A stretch of DNA of 64,000 nucleotides from Atriophallophorus winterbourni. Lineage: Eukaryota; Platyhelminthes; Trematoda; Plagiorchiida; Microphallidae. The stretch spans positions 62,001-126,000 of the forward strand of contig JACCGJ010001611.1 in the NCBI GenBank assembly GCA_013407085.1, written 5' to 3'. Shown here piece after piece: positions 34,401 through 40,084 of this stretch. Under the pieces are notes generated by a model. That model was not told the origin of the DNA. It did no database searches and saw nothing but the letters and a program-made list of their open reading frames with translations. The translations under genes were made by a program, and so were the position numbers. Every line of letters begins with the position of its first letter. Position 1 is the stretch's first letter.

Positions 34401-36134
34401 AACGGAAGCCTTTGTTGTAAAGAGTTAAGTGACATGAAAAGATTTTAAATTTAAGAAAGCGCAGCTTTAAACGGCGCTGTTCATTGAACGGTGACGGGGG
34501 CGTGTTTAGTTTAACCACATACAGCACGTGACGAAAGCAAACAAAGTACAAAAATTGAATCGGGGCGAAAACAAGCACAACGCATCGTTTAAGGCTATCA
34601 ACAATGATGCGCACATGGCAAAACGATGGAAGATAGAACTTCAAACAATTGAGTCAAACCCTTTCGGAAATAACACTACGCTTTCATCATTAAGAATGAA
34701 GTGCAGTATAAGGAAATAAATACAGCCGATAGAAAAAGTCGACGACAGAGTTTGTGTTTGCTGTGCACATCAAGTGTGGACAATCCCAGCTTGTAACTGA
34801 AAATAAAAAAACAGTTGTCAAAACACTAGGCTTTGAGATAAGGGCTTAGTAAGAGACGCAACTCTACCGTCCTTAGTTGCGGAACATAAAGGGTGCGTTT
34901 GCTGCAATGCGGAAGAAACATTGCGACTATAACAGAAACGAAAACGCAACGACCGCTCTTGTGGAGTAAAATTGCCAAAACACACGAAACTGTTGTTAGT
35001 GGCATTCCATTTGGCAGCAGAGAAGTACTGCACACTTGCACATCCGTGCAACAATAAATAAACGCCTTCGGATGGTACTCACCCACAATTTTTGTAAAAT
35101 TTCAGTAAAAAGAGCATCGGATCGAAATCTTTCTCCGTGAGTTGCACCGAGCCGGAAACTATGAAGACAAGAAATTTAAATTATGAGTAACTCAATAAGA
35201 GCAAGCACACCAATCGTGATCTATCATAAAACAGAGAAATTAACGCTATGGGTAATATTAAATCAAGTACAATTTCGGAATCAAAAAATGTGAGCTCAGG
35301 TAACGCACGTAGTTACTTGACAACAATGATAAATATTTTAATAGTTTACCTGGGTAGATAGTACTTAATTCCGTGTCCGAGATCGGTATACTAATACGGG
35401 ATCTTTCAGACATTGGTAGCCCAGTTGATGGATCGAGTTCTCCACCAACCGTGCCTGCGCCAGCTGATGCACCAATACCTTCTCTACCGGTTTCGTGGGC
35501 ATGTTCAAATATCGCTGGGCAATGCCGACGCTCGTCTGCAGGCCAATAGTGAACGGATGTTTGCGCACCTATATTGGATAAAATGCAAACATTTAAGTAA
35601 ATGACGATGGAATATTAGTAGACATTACTTGTCTATTTAAAAGCAACAATAAAGGATGGCGTGTTTTATAGGATCTGGTTTTACAGACCATTGAAGATAC
35701 AATGGCATGATGTGAAAGCACAAGCCTGATTCAGGCAAAGTGCCGCACAGTCACAGACTGCATGTGGGCTGAGAAACCGTCAGGTTGAAGATACAATAGT
35801 ACAAATGGCACACCGAAACAACAATCTATCAGGACTTACCGACACTACGCTTAACCGTTTGACGATAGCTCACCGACGCAGTACCGAATTTATCACCATT
35901 AGTCACCACCACAATATCTAATTCACCCTCTCCCAAAGGTGTAATAGCAGAGATGTGCTTAGGGGAAAACCATTGTGCAGTAGGACCAACATCGATTTGA
36001 TTGATGAATACATGTGTTAAATCACTGGCAGTTTGCCCGAAATTTTCACCGCGAATGGTAAGCTTGATGCCAGGAGTTCCTTCATTTGGCGAAATACCAG
36101 TGACGTGAGGAGGAAGGCCACTGCCTTTTGGCAT
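7360..36134 (-). CDS. EXOC2: EXOC2 (Sec5), exocyst complex component 2, complete gene of 21 coding exons
   Basis: Exocyst subunit that helps tether secretory vesicles to the plasma membrane; in mammals its N-terminal IPT/TIG domain binds the GTPase Ral. Seen: minus-strand exons 35840-36134, 35350-35568, 35083-35158, 33215-33342, 32488-32568, 31228-31373, 29736-29817, 29323-29407, 28265-28470, 25122-25264, 23991-24035, 22018-22145, 19158-19279, 18098-18171, 16605-16688, 15400-15500, 13343-13451, 11210-11480, 9951-10131, 8771-8941, 7360-7465. All junctions are AG/GT and every codon phase joins without a stop, giving 2853 nt and 950 residues (human 924). The start ATG gives MPKGSG then VTGISPNEG, as in other Sec5 proteins. 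TIG domain at residues 8-95, exocyst helical part after about 175. Compared with human EXOC2 a few residues are missing between exons 7 and 8. Homology was judged from remembered family sequence, not a search. Confidence 0.93.
7890..8111 (-). repeat. Rep1 SINE-like copy
   Basis: Near full length. (GGTATG)n tail, then AAGCCGGATCCAGACAAAG, CAGGCCTAGACAGATATGAG and the CACATCCGTG end. In EXOC2 intron 20, sense strand. Confidence 0.75.
8160..8310 (-). repeat. Rep1 SINE-like copy, diverged
   Basis: Diverged copy 50 bp after the previous one: CACAAGCATGGGTCCAGTC, CTGTCAGGCTGCCCGGGTCG. Confidence 0.6.
8771..8941 (-). CDS. EXOC2: EXOC2 exon 20 (residues 859-915)
   Basis: Reads LNLQSISRSDHVQLLLDLQT, AVLPTKLF and LNKLDEWCSTLKSV, matching human ALQARLEICALRDTVAVYL and LEALPQLSSGADKKLL. 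Donor GTATGT in phase 2. Confidence 0.93.
9508..9517. repeat. homopolymer G run (10 nt)
   Basis: Ten consecutive G in EXOC2 intron 19. Could form a quadruplex only with other G tracts, which I do not see nearby. Confidence 0.6.
9630..9838 (+). repeat. Rep2 repeat with (GAT)n tail
   Basis: Starts GATGGAATGCATGCACCATT, contains CGAGGTGTAGGTACATCATC and GTGACAGTTAAGCATCCGG, ends ATGATGATGATCTG. Same order as copies at 17.2, 61.3 and 62.0 kb. Confidence 0.65.
9951..10131 (-). CDS. EXOC2: EXOC2 exon 19 (residues 799-858)
   Basis: Reads GAHMAVRCVLTNLAHIFSEL and PIHTILTQLLTFLVEQIHSS, matching human TGVRNYLKEALVNIIAVHAE and VLSKVIEAVSEELSRLM. Donor GTCAGT. Confidence 0.94.
10795..11150 (+). mobile_element. 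family C SINE: tRNA-like head plus hammerhead
   Basis: About 355 bp. Leader CGGTGTTAGCTTACACTGTA, then a tRNA-like part with A-box-like GGTAGCCCAGG near 10983 and B-box GGGTTCAAATCCC near 11021, then hammerhead C1 and a GGACTTG tail. A second copy lies on the minus strand at 58990-59380. The organisation resembles the SM-alpha SINEs of schistosomes. Antisense in EXOC2 intron 18. Confidence 0.75.
11052..11096 (+). ncRNA. hammerhead ribozyme motif C1
   Basis: Stem I GCAAUG/CAAUGC (one A-A mismatch), CUGAUGA at 11058, stem II GCUC/GAGC with loop AAAUAA, GAA then the 8-nt palindrome ACUCGAGU as stem III and C90 at the predicted cleavage position (after 11090). Confidence 0.88.
11210..11480 (-). 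CDS. EXOC2: EXOC2 exon 18 (residues 709-798), largest internal exon
   Basis: Reads LLLLLNNALSVDGATN and WTEAIKALISRYVNLRGPWL, aligned to human LLIVLSNCCYLERHTF and LDQRLFENYIELKADPI. A GTGGGT donor follows ATTCCAG. The helical C-terminal exocyst rod begins here. Confidence 0.94.
11490..11507 (+). repeat. (AC)n microsatellite
   Basis: Short CA run about 10 bp upstream of the EXOC2 exon 18 acceptor, possibly part of its pyrimidine tract on the minus strand (GT repeats). Confidence 0.6.
11984..12146 (+). mobile_element. family A solo unit with hammerhead, antisense in EXOC2 intron 17
   Basis: Same extent as the unit at 3283-3442: starts CTGTTTAGCGGTAAGG, ends CAAATTTCTTTGCATT. Confidence 0.72.
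12060..12112 (+). ncRNA. hammerhead motif A2, one core change
   Basis: CUAACGA (12071-12077) where the core needs CUGANGA, then stem II, GAAAC, ACGU, U. Stem I UUGGU pairs with ACC(C)AA. The G to A change should inactivate it. Confidence 0.6.
12890..13022 (+). repeat. Rep1 SINE-like copy, 5'-truncated
   Basis: Begins near TTTCTATTTCTTTTGTCATA and ends GCTTTCACATCACATCAC; tail (CACAT)n. Confidence 0.75.
13343..13451 (-). CDS. EXOC2: EXOC2 exon 17 (residues 672-708), acidic/Ser-rich loop
   Basis: Reads GTVSPKRQTENLAHSASVLD then SSDGRMSVTPQ: a disordered loop in the position of the human DTTHLSVDVSSPD segment. It is placed by splice sites and phase (GA+A in, phase 0 out). Confidence 0.8.
14035..14085 (-). 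ncRNA. degenerate hammerhead B7
   Basis: Minus strand UUGAGUG in place of CUGAUGA, then AACAC and AAAAUCGGCC where GCAC GAAACCGGU is expected. Core lost. Confidence 0.5.
14195..14236 (-). ncRNA. hammerhead ribozyme motif B3, fully paired
   Basis: Minus strand: stem I CCCAC/GUGGG (5 bp), CUGAUGA, stem II GUGC/GCAC with loop AAACA, GAA, palindromic stem III ACCGGU, C at the cleavage position. No defect seen. It lies in the transcribed sense of EXOC2. Confidence 0.9.
14268..14497 (+). repeat. Rep1 SINE-like copy, full length
   Basis: Good reference copy: GATGTGCAATCGTGCAGC start, TTGGCCA, the inverted repeat GGTAGTGAG/CTCACTACC, CTGGGCAACCTGACAGTATC, and the hairpin GCACTTTGCCTGGATCAGGC to TTGTGC, tail CATATCATATG. 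Confidence 0.82.
14520..14549. repeat. (AT)n microsatellite
   Basis: About 14 AT units directly after the Rep1 copy. Translated noise of this tract explains a 222-codon open frame here. Confidence 0.85.
15400..15500 (-). CDS. EXOC2: EXOC2 exon 16 (residues 639-671)
   Basis: Reads LFDSAELQERFPDWCGDAM then VAFISTLRRLADQIE, matching human VFQQPKTQEEVCQLSIN and IMQVFIYCLEQLS. Donor GTAAGC. Confidence 0.92.
16118..16325. repeat. Rep1 inverted chimera
   Basis: Plus-oriented Rep1 body from GAGCTGCATG to GCGGCACTTTGCC, continued without a gap by the opposite-oriented other end (AATCAATTTAGCACGATG to CACATCCGTGC). The junction shares GCCAATCAA with the intact element. Confidence 0.75.
16605..16688 (-). 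CDS. EXOC2: EXOC2 exon 15 (residues 611-638)
   Basis: Exactly 28 codons in phase 0: PSMYEELIASAFRRCQDQVV, aligned to human PCQFEQCIVCSLQSLKGVL. Donor GTCAGT. Confidence 0.9.
17160..17360 (-). repeat. Rep2 repeat, minus orientation
   Basis: CATCATCACCATC tail, ACCGAATGCTTAACTGTCAC, GATGAGGTGCGTACACCTC, ATGCATTCCATCAAGTTTCG: mirror of the 9.6-kb copy. In EXOC2 intron 14. Confidence 0.65.
17660..17725 (+). ncRNA. degenerate hammerhead B6
   Basis: CCAC, CUGAUGA (17689), AGGC AAGAG UCCA, then CAAAA in place of GAAA, ending CAGUGG. Core lost at the GAAA box. Confidence 0.6.
18098..18171 (-). CDS. EXOC2: EXOC2 exon 14 (residues 586-610)
   Basis: Reads SKENWEVELNDSDGGLTKL, matching human AEKEDWIVDNEGLTSL. 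The donor is GTCAGT, one of three such donors in this gene. Confidence 0.92.
18409..18475 (-). repeat. Rep1 fragment
   Basis: (GGTAT)n tail plus AAGCCTGATCCAGGCC and CAGTCAGAGAC; the rest is missing. Confidence 0.65.
19158..19279 (-). CDS. EXOC2: EXOC2 exon 13 (residues 545-585)
   Basis: Reads LPLSELSVEIGEIFSGLVHD then LRRHAVRGIYQHAQN, matching human LEIPNDLLQTIQDLILD and LRVRCVMATLQHTAEE. Acceptor TTTTGTCTAG, donor GTATGT. Confidence 0.94.
19590..20045 (-). mobile_element. RTE-like LINE leader fragment (Rep3)
   Basis: GC-rich block containing CCGCAAGGCAGCGGAGG and AGATGAAATGCCC, which matches in inverse the leader of the RTE-like element at 55.13-55.50 kb and the copy at 37.64-38.07 kb. 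It gives long spurious open frames in several frames. Confidence 0.7.
20100..21597 (+). repeat. 484-bp tandem repeat array in EXOC2 intron 12
   Basis: About three units. The marker GACTGCTTTGAGAATG occurs at 20693 and 21177 (period 484) and again at 21245 because a 68-bp piece is duplicated. Units are nearly identical (single differences such as CACACGAAAATG against CACGCGAAAATG) and each contains a Rep1 fragment and the Rep2 motif CAGTTAAGCATTCGG. The first unit (20100-20600) is more diverged, the last is cut at 21597. Confidence 0.85.
20195..20247 (-). repeat. Rep1 fragment
   Basis: ATGAATGCACAAGCCTGATC then GCACAGTCAGAGACTGC; tail end only. Confidence 0.6.
21640..21780 (-). repeat. Rep1 SINE-like copy, diverged
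   Basis: GAAAACACAAGCCGCCGC, GTTGCCCGGGCCTAGATGG and ATATGAGAATGAAAATA. Confidence 0.6.
22018..22145 (-). CDS. EXOC2: EXOC2 exon 12 (residues 503-544)
   Basis: Reads QINHELVDVLTNVL and AVVDWLPQCIVELR, aligned to the human MIQEVMHSLVKLT and LSGQWLAHAIQTVR helices. Donor GTGAGT. Confidence 0.88.
22150..23300. other. EXOC2 intron 11, unremarkable part
   Basis: No repeat family or conserved frame recognised in this stretch; a short (AC)n at about 22520. Confidence 0.45.
23310..23625 (+). repeat. Rep2-like repeats followed by a TATC/TATT-rich microsatellite
   Basis: GGCAGTTAAGCACGAGGTAC and GGCAGTTATCCATTCCGTAC are two Rep2 ends 100 bp apart, then TGATGATGACGATC and a TATCTATTTATTTATA tract. 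Confidence 0.55.
23741..23935 (-). repeat. Rep1 SINE-like copy with internal deletion
   Basis: GGTATGAAAGCAGAAGCC to GCACATGTGTGC; the CACGTGGGCTAAGATA segment is missing. Confidence 0.75.
23991..24035 (-). CDS. EXOC2: EXOC2 exon 11 (residues 488-502), 45-nt exon
   Basis: Fifteen in-phase codons (KAEPSSQDNPAATWT) between AG and GTACGT. It is hydrophilic, in the position of the human EKSGQIERSKNV loop. Support is splice sites and phase only, so it could be skipped or alternative. Confidence 0.7.
24040..25120. other. EXOC2 intron 10
   Basis: Nothing recognised. The 89-codon minus frame at 24036-24305 lies directly upstream of exon 11 and does not fit the gene phase. Confidence 0.45.
25122..25264 (-). 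CDS. EXOC2: EXOC2 exon 10 (residues 440-487)
   Basis: Reads IAVPMLELVKSVCDLF and FWRLGAAYVSGKF, matching human FVEKLTKLVLSQLPNFWKL and SYVNGSLF. It follows a ~3-kb intron. Phase 0 at the GTACGT donor. Confidence 0.94.
25585..25745 (-). mobile_element. family B-related unit in EXOC2 intron 9
   Basis: Hammerhead B4 with flank. The segment CGCTTGAGTGCTTGACC...ATTCAAG (sense reversed) is shared with 32165-32260. Confidence 0.5.
25589..25626 (-). ncRNA. hammerhead motif B4, sense in EXOC2
   Basis: Stem I CCAC/GUGG, CUGAUGA, GAAA, palindrome ACCGGU and A at the cleavage position are intact. Stem II CGUC/GCCA has two mismatches, which should reduce activity. Confidence 0.72.
26750..26789 (+). repeat. 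Rep1 3' end fragment
   Basis: CTGGATCAGGCTTGTGATTT followed by (CATA)n. Confidence 0.6.
27605..27735 (+). mobile_element. family B body copy without ribozyme
   Basis: GTGATGAAAATGCATG, GGTTTCAAGCCCATGGG, CTACATGTGATTGAACAG and TTATCCAACAGTGGCCTACAA line up with the unit at 5088-5325. Its left end falls close to the predicted ribozyme cleavage point of family B. Confidence 0.5.
27799..27920 (-). repeat. Rep1 SINE-like copy, truncated
   Basis: GGTATGAAAGTAGAAGCC to GACAGATATGAGAAATAG; the far half is absent. Confidence 0.72.
28265..28470 (-). CDS. EXOC2: EXOC2 exon 9 (residues 371-439)
   Basis: Starts YLVQLEVDFDPTYECL and continues FKDWLIEQAHTYKNRF, matching human YLSDLHASGDPAWQCI and HKWILQLMHSCKEGY. 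The Ser/Thr/Arg-rich second half replaces the variable human loop. Confidence 0.93.
29070..29312 (-). repeat. Rep1 SINE-like copy, full length, next to EXOC2 exon 8
   Basis: GGTATGATGGTATGG tail to GCAAATCCGAGC. Ends about 10 bp from the exon 8 splice donor. Confidence 0.8.
29323..29407 (-). CDS. EXOC2: EXOC2 exon 8 (residues 343-370)
   Basis: Reads ERIWNLVKLINESL then LYSNLTLREI, aligned to ETRIEALRELLLDKL and DQKRYIR. About six residues (human YYAEVE) have no counterpart at the exon 7/8 junction. Either they are lost or an unseen 18-nt microexon lies in the 328-bp intron. A Rep1 repeat begins about 10 bp past the donor. Confidence 0.88.
29736..29817 (-). CDS. EXOC2: EXOC2 exon 7 (residues 316-342)
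   Basis: Reads GDYNLVLNDYLRAKSLF, equivalent to human GDYDVVINDYEKAKSLF. Acceptor CTTCCCAG, donor GTAAAT. Confidence 0.97.
30078..30303 (-). repeat. Rep1 SINE-like copy, full length
   Basis: AAAGCACTAGCCTGATCC to CACATCCGTGC; a short flank (AATATCGACAGTA / AATATCGACAGTT) occurs on both sides and may be a target-site duplication. Confidence 0.8.
30438..30478 (-). ncRNA. degenerate hammerhead B5, sense in EXOC2
   Basis: CGGAUGA in place of CUGAUGA and GCAA in the second half of stem II. GAAACCGG is retained. Confidence 0.6.
30918..31148 (-). repeat. Rep1 SINE-like copy
   Basis: (GATGAT)n tail, AAGCCTGGTCCAGGC to CGATTGTAC. Confidence 0.75.
31228..31373 (-). CDS. EXOC2: EXOC2 exon 6 (residues 267-315), most conserved exon
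   Basis: Contains LFEGILKRKDRVESTRNAIG and FLFNLPHSIRTNIAK, which match human LFQEVLGRKDKADSTRNAL and FLFNLPLNIERNIQK almost residue for residue. Donor GTGAAT, phase 0. Confidence 0.97.
31640..32105. repeat. nested Rep1: minus copy inside a plus copy
   Basis: Plus copy runs to CAGTCCCTGACTG (31830), a full minus copy follows (31832-32068), and the plus copy resumes with GGCACTTTGTCTGGATCAGG (32069-32105). Confidence 0.82.
32343..32360. repeat. (CA)n microsatellite
   Basis: Eight to nine CA units in EXOC2 intron 5. Confidence 0.7.
32488..32568 (-). CDS. EXOC2: EXOC2 exon 5 (residues 240-266)
   Basis: Reads LRVKLISEKSVDKSS then YELPVEAALSG, matching the IHQKLEADGTEK region of the human protein. 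Acceptor CTTGTTTAG, donor GTGAGT. Confidence 0.88.
32636..32850 (-). repeat. Rep1 SINE-like copy
   Basis: GGTATGAAAGCACAAGCC to GCACATCCGTAC, with a short deletion around the TTAGCC block. Confidence 0.78.
33215..33342 (-). CDS. EXOC2: EXOC2 exon 4 (residues 197-239)
   Basis: Reads SNDLTVTYNNFRKSLRSDG then a predicted helix ending RCLSGME, aligned to the NTSFEQLKMAV region of human EXOC2. Acceptor TTTTTCAG, donor GTGAGT. Confidence 0.85.
33722..33928 (+). repeat. Rep1 SINE-like copy, diverged
   Basis: GGATATGCGATCTTGCAGC to GCTTTCGTACATACATC. Confidence 0.72.
35015..35050 (-). repeat. Rep1 end fragment
   Basis: GAAGTACTGCACACTTGCAC and ATCCGTGC only. Confidence 0.5.
35083..35158 (-). CDS. 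EXOC2: EXOC2 exon 3 (residues 172-197)
   Basis: Reads SVQLTEKDFDPMLFLLKFY, comparable with SKFSQKDLEMLFH and the W-Y-L-I helix of human EXOC2. It ends in phase 2 before GTGAGT, and this phase fits exon 4 at 33342 directly. Confidence 0.85.
35350..35568 (-). CDS. EXOC2: EXOC2 exon 2 (residues 99-171), low-complexity linker
   Basis: Of three frames, the one that continues exon 1 phase is open to the donor (GTAAAC) and starts GAQTSVHYWPADE. It is Gly/Ser/Glu rich and shows no similarity I recall, as expected for the variable linker after the TIG domain. A different frame is open through the exon and into the intron (67 codons) but does not match the phase. Confidence 0.8.
35706..35788 (-). repeat. 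Rep1 fragment in EXOC2 intron 1
   Basis: GTGAAAGCACAAGCCTGATT to CCGTCAGGTTG. Confidence 0.7.
35840..36134 (-). CDS. EXOC2: EXOC2 exon 1 (residues 1-98), IPT/TIG domain
   Basis: Contains the start codon and the TIG fold: VTGISPNEG, LTIRGENFG, a W followed by SPKHISAITP, and GTASVSY. These correspond in order to the human Sec5 Ral-binding domain. It ends one base into a Gly codon before a GTAAG donor. Confidence 0.95.
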
Positions 36135-36790
36135 TGATATAGTCGAAAATTTTCGTGTGCTGAAAACAGTTTAAATCAGAGTAGAAGAGTGAAACACATG
36201 TAGCAGGTTAACGCAAAAAATGATGGCAAAACATACGACGAAGTGATAAACTCATAACTTCTATGTTGTCGGGGATAAATGATTTCAAAAAAAAACATTT
36301 GGAATGAAGCAATCAAATGATACAATAGAATATTGCACCAGAAATTGCGTATATAATTATTTTTTCGTTACGTTACACAACTAACCGCGTTCGAGAAAAG
36401 ATGACGCGACCTCCTACTAACTCGCCACCTAGAATTCATCGCATCATAACGAAAAGGTCACAAGCAGTAGCCGACTACTTTAGCGAACCACTCGCTTTGT
36501 ATTTTCAGTGCTCATTAGTTACGTGGGAAGTGCCAGATGGCGGAAAGAATAAATTATTGCTGCTACAATTAAAGGAAAACCTAGTAACTCATGAAATTAC
36601 CGGTCATATCACTTCTGATATTACCTGAAATAATTGAATTAATGATCACAGTTAATGTTCACAGAAAAGTTCGGACCTCGTTGCAGGCGACCAACATATT
36701 ACTTTTAGGTAGTAAAGATCATACATCGTACAGAGACTGAGCTAAGAGACGCGTTCCAATCTCTTTGAAAGTATGATTATATATTTTACA
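36135..36790. promoter_or_regulatory. EXOC2 upstream region
   Basis: Immediate 5' flank of the EXOC2 start codon. The 5' UTR and promoter must lie here or further upstream. No TATA element or spliced-leader acceptor can be assigned with confidence. Confidence 0.3.
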
Positions 36791-36799
36791 CAATCATTT

Positions 36800-37200
36800 A
36801 AAAAGGACAAAGTGCCACCCTTTGGGTGTGGGCGTGATACTACCCGGTTGCCCAGGCCGAAGTAGAGGAGTTGATCTTGAGGACTCCCACCTAAAGCCTT
36901 TGGCCCGAAAGCCTAACCCGCAAGGCAGCGGAGCGAGATTAAGGATCGCACCTATCGGGGCCGGATACTGTAGGTACAGTTCACAAGCCATTCGCGAGGT
37001 AGAGGCCAAGCAGGGACTCCCGACATCATCCCAACCAGTCGAGCCGGTGATCCTTGTGGATTCATACGCCTCTTCTGGTATACAATGTCCGCGAGGGACA
37101 AGGAGACTGTGTTTGTCTGGCTTCTCACCATTGACCAACCTGGTATGAGTAGCTCTGAAGATGCCACGAAGACATCACCCAGTATATCTCAAGGATCATC
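36800..37200 (+). mobile_element. GC-rich LINE leader-like fragment
   Basis: Shares CCGCAAGGCAGCGGAG with Rep3. The region is open in several frames on both strands, as expected of GC-rich repeat DNA, with no conserved protein. Confidence 0.45.
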
Positions 37201-37279
37201 GAGGGCACGCAATCCGCTGCACCACTGGCTTTGAAATGATAAGTAATTGCTCTGATTTTCAAAAAAGGAAAGGCGCGAT

Positions 37280-37363
37280 TACTGTGACAATCTTAGCCCA
37301 CGTAACAGATCTTGACTGTGTGGCACTTTTGCCTGGATCAGGTTTGTGCTTTCATACCATACT
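37280..37363 (+). repeat. Rep1 3' half fragment
   Basis: ACAATCTTAGCCCACG to GCTTTCATACCATAC. Confidence 0.68.
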
Positions 37364-37644
37364 TGGACATCAATTCGGGTATCTCCTCATTTCAGCGGAT
37401 CCTAAAATAATGTCCTCCATCTTGCTTCATCGGTTGAGTGACAAACAGGAAGAGAAAATCCGTGAGGAACTTACTAAGTTGTGTACCTGTCGATGATGTA
37501 TAGATCAAATCTACACAATCCGTGAATTTCGGAAGTGATGCCAAGCGTTTTATAGACATCTTAAAAGTATTATATTGAAAACCTTTATCAGGGTACGAGT
37601 GGCGTCTTTCACGGTAGAAAAAACGTTGAACTGGCTTGTTATGG

Positions 37645-38070
37645 ATATCTTGTGTGCGACTATCTCCTCCCGGAGGATGAGTCGGCTTCAATTAAGATTC
37701 TTGGGGAATTTGGGTACACAGCGGCGTCCCCATAACCACTCGTCGTTTGTTGGAGTCAACATCTCCAAACCTTTGTACAACCAAGTGCAAGGCAGCAGAG
37801 AGTTGTCGGAAAGAGGTGCAGTACACCAACTGACCACCGCATTTTTTAATCAGGGTTTTCTTCCGAAGCCTTTCCCGCGATAGTGGTATCCCGCAAAGCA
37901 GCGGAGGTTCAAAATCAGGGATTTCCTTCCCCTAGATGGACTGCCTTCCCGGGCTAGCGAGCTCCATCTGCCCGGAGCAAACTGGTTTTCAGACGCCAGT
38001 CACTCGATCTCGCCCTTTCTCTTGTTAGTAGAAGCAGTTTCCACGGGCTCGGGGAGCCACTCGTGTTGTA
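37645..38070 (-). mobile_element. RTE-like LINE leader fragment (Rep3)
   Basis: Second copy of the 19.6-20.0 kb fragment, same orientation: CTCCTCCCGGAGGATGAG, CCGCAAAGCAGCGGAGG, GCTCGGGGAGCCACTCGTG. Confidence 0.7.
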
Positions 38071-38249
38071 AGATTAACAGTCGAAGAAAATAGTATCTCT
38101 CGAAAGTCGAACCGTGCCGGTTAGAAAACAAAAATGTTTTTCCTCCTCCAGTTAAAAATATGCTGTTCATCAAGTTCCGACTTCCAAGTCTACTTTCGCG
38201 TCGTTAGTCGCGGGAATCTCATCGGTAACTGAAAAACCAATGAATGTTT

Positions 38250-39850
38250 GCTAGTCTTCAAATGAATCCACAAAAGTGGTATCTTCAACTCGAAAGCCTG
38301 CTCCTTTAAACCCGATGTTAAATGTTATTTTGCCCGATGTTCCCTCCCAGTGTTTCAAGCCTCGCTTAACGGGAGATTCACAACAATGAAAACATATGTG
38401 AACTCATTAAAATCAGTGCGAATCCCGTGAGTAAGACACGCCTTTCGCGGTCTCCGAAATCGCTTCATATTGGTGAACCAAATATTTTACGAGCAACACA
38501 GCAGTCACTTGAGGCAATTGAATCTATATCCGTTCACTTACTGAATACCGATGTATAATACATTCGCATCTTTCTTGACGTACCTTAGACAGAACGTCAA
38601 GCAAAGAAAAACCCAAATCACGATTGGAAGTTAAAAAACGACAAACGCAGCATCTTTAATCACGGTATCCTCGAGCTTAAAGATTTAGATGGCAAGAAAA
38701 ACTGCATCCACGACTGTGAGCAATGGCGTTTCGTTCAACAACAAATCAGCCTATCTGATACGATTACTGTCTCGTTGAAACGCTTATCGCAATCCCCGAA
38801 GTATCACGGAACTGACCCGCGTATTGTCAAAGTTACATTCCCAAGGCTTCAAACTCTTGGTTTCTGAACTGACGAAATGTGCTATCTGAGATTCGTATTC
38901 GCTCTGCCTTGGATAAACTCTATGGCAATAGTTCAGTACATCTCTATAAACATCAACAGCCCGCTGTAAACAAATGAAAATTTCCTTTTCCTCAGAAGTT
39001 TTTCAGGTGAATTGTGGCCATCTTCTAGGCTCCGTTCTTAGACTGCGACTTTTTCTTATTTTCACAAACGACATCAGCCAGGTAATACATTTTTTCTATT
39101 TGCTGATTATATCAAAATTTGGAGATCAAAATCATCACAGGATGACCAGCAAGCCTTACAGATGGACTTAGATGCGTTATTAAAAAATGATCTACCATTT
39201 AGTGCATCGAAATGCCACATTTTACTCTGCGGCAAGTCTGCGCGCATACTTTTGTTCTCGGGGATGAGCAGCTCTAATCGATCAGCTGCGAAAAAGACGT
39301 GGGTGTTTTGACGCGTTTTGATTTGCGATGATTTGCTCAAACACTTCTTGCAGCCATTATAGCTAATCAAAATGTTGGCCTGCTTCGGCAGATTTTCAAC
39401 TCGTTTGATATTACAACCTCCATGCTTCATGTATATGCTCGCCCACATCTAGAGTATGCAGTTCAAGCATGGTCGCCTTGGCATCGTAAGGACATTAGTC
39501 TTCTAGAATCACCACAACATAGAGCCGCAAATCTTGTGAAGGTCTAAAATTCCTATGCTACAAGTATCGACTGCGTACCTACAACTTATTCTCATTCTAG
39601 CTTGCCGAATCCTGACGAAACCACCTCATCATTGCAAATCAATATTGCCGTTGTCTCACTCAAATCAAAACCGTGGTCACCGCCTCAAAATTCCGCATCA
39701 ACAGATTATATTGGATTGCTGCCGTTACTTTTCCTTTCCAATTTGTAATCTCTGGAATTCTTTATCTACCGAAATCGTAGACGCACCATTTCACCCTGCT
39801 TTTAAGCATTATCTCGCTACTCACATTTTCTCAACTTCTCATGATTAAAA
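38250..39850 (+). mobile_element. CR1-like LINE, degenerate, internally deleted
   Basis: ORF1-like RRM remnant near 38620-38870 (DTITVSLKRLSQSPKYHG, VKVTFPRLQTLGF), then RT pieces VNCG..GSVLR..LFLIFTNDIS near 39000 and a C-terminal block YFSFPICNLWNSLSTEIVDA ending HLATHIFS-like at 39840. Endonuclease and RT fingers are missing; many frame changes. Confidence 0.72.
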
Positions 39851-40084
39851 ATTTTCCATTCTTTCTCTATTTTACAATTTTTTAGGCTTTACCGGAGGAC
39901 GTAGTGGGTCGTAATGCGTTAGCGCGGGTTCTACCTATCCAAAAGCCACGGTGATGGTGAAGTCCATAAATGGTCTTCTAGCCAGTTATCTTCGAATCAC
40001 TGTACACAATATCCCGCGGTTATCTTCAAGCTTGTAAGCTTTTTTTACTGCAATAAACTATTGTTTTATTGCTTTTGGAAGAAG

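Noticed and set aside
35365..35568. 67-codon frame MRKHPFTIGLQTSVGIAQ over EXOC2 exon 2
   Set aside because: Wrong phase for the spliced gene and stops in the intron; the other open frame joins exons 1 and 3.
36794..37167. Frames of 108 and 114 codons on opposite strands
   Set aside because: GC-rich repeat DNA open in several frames; no conserved protein.
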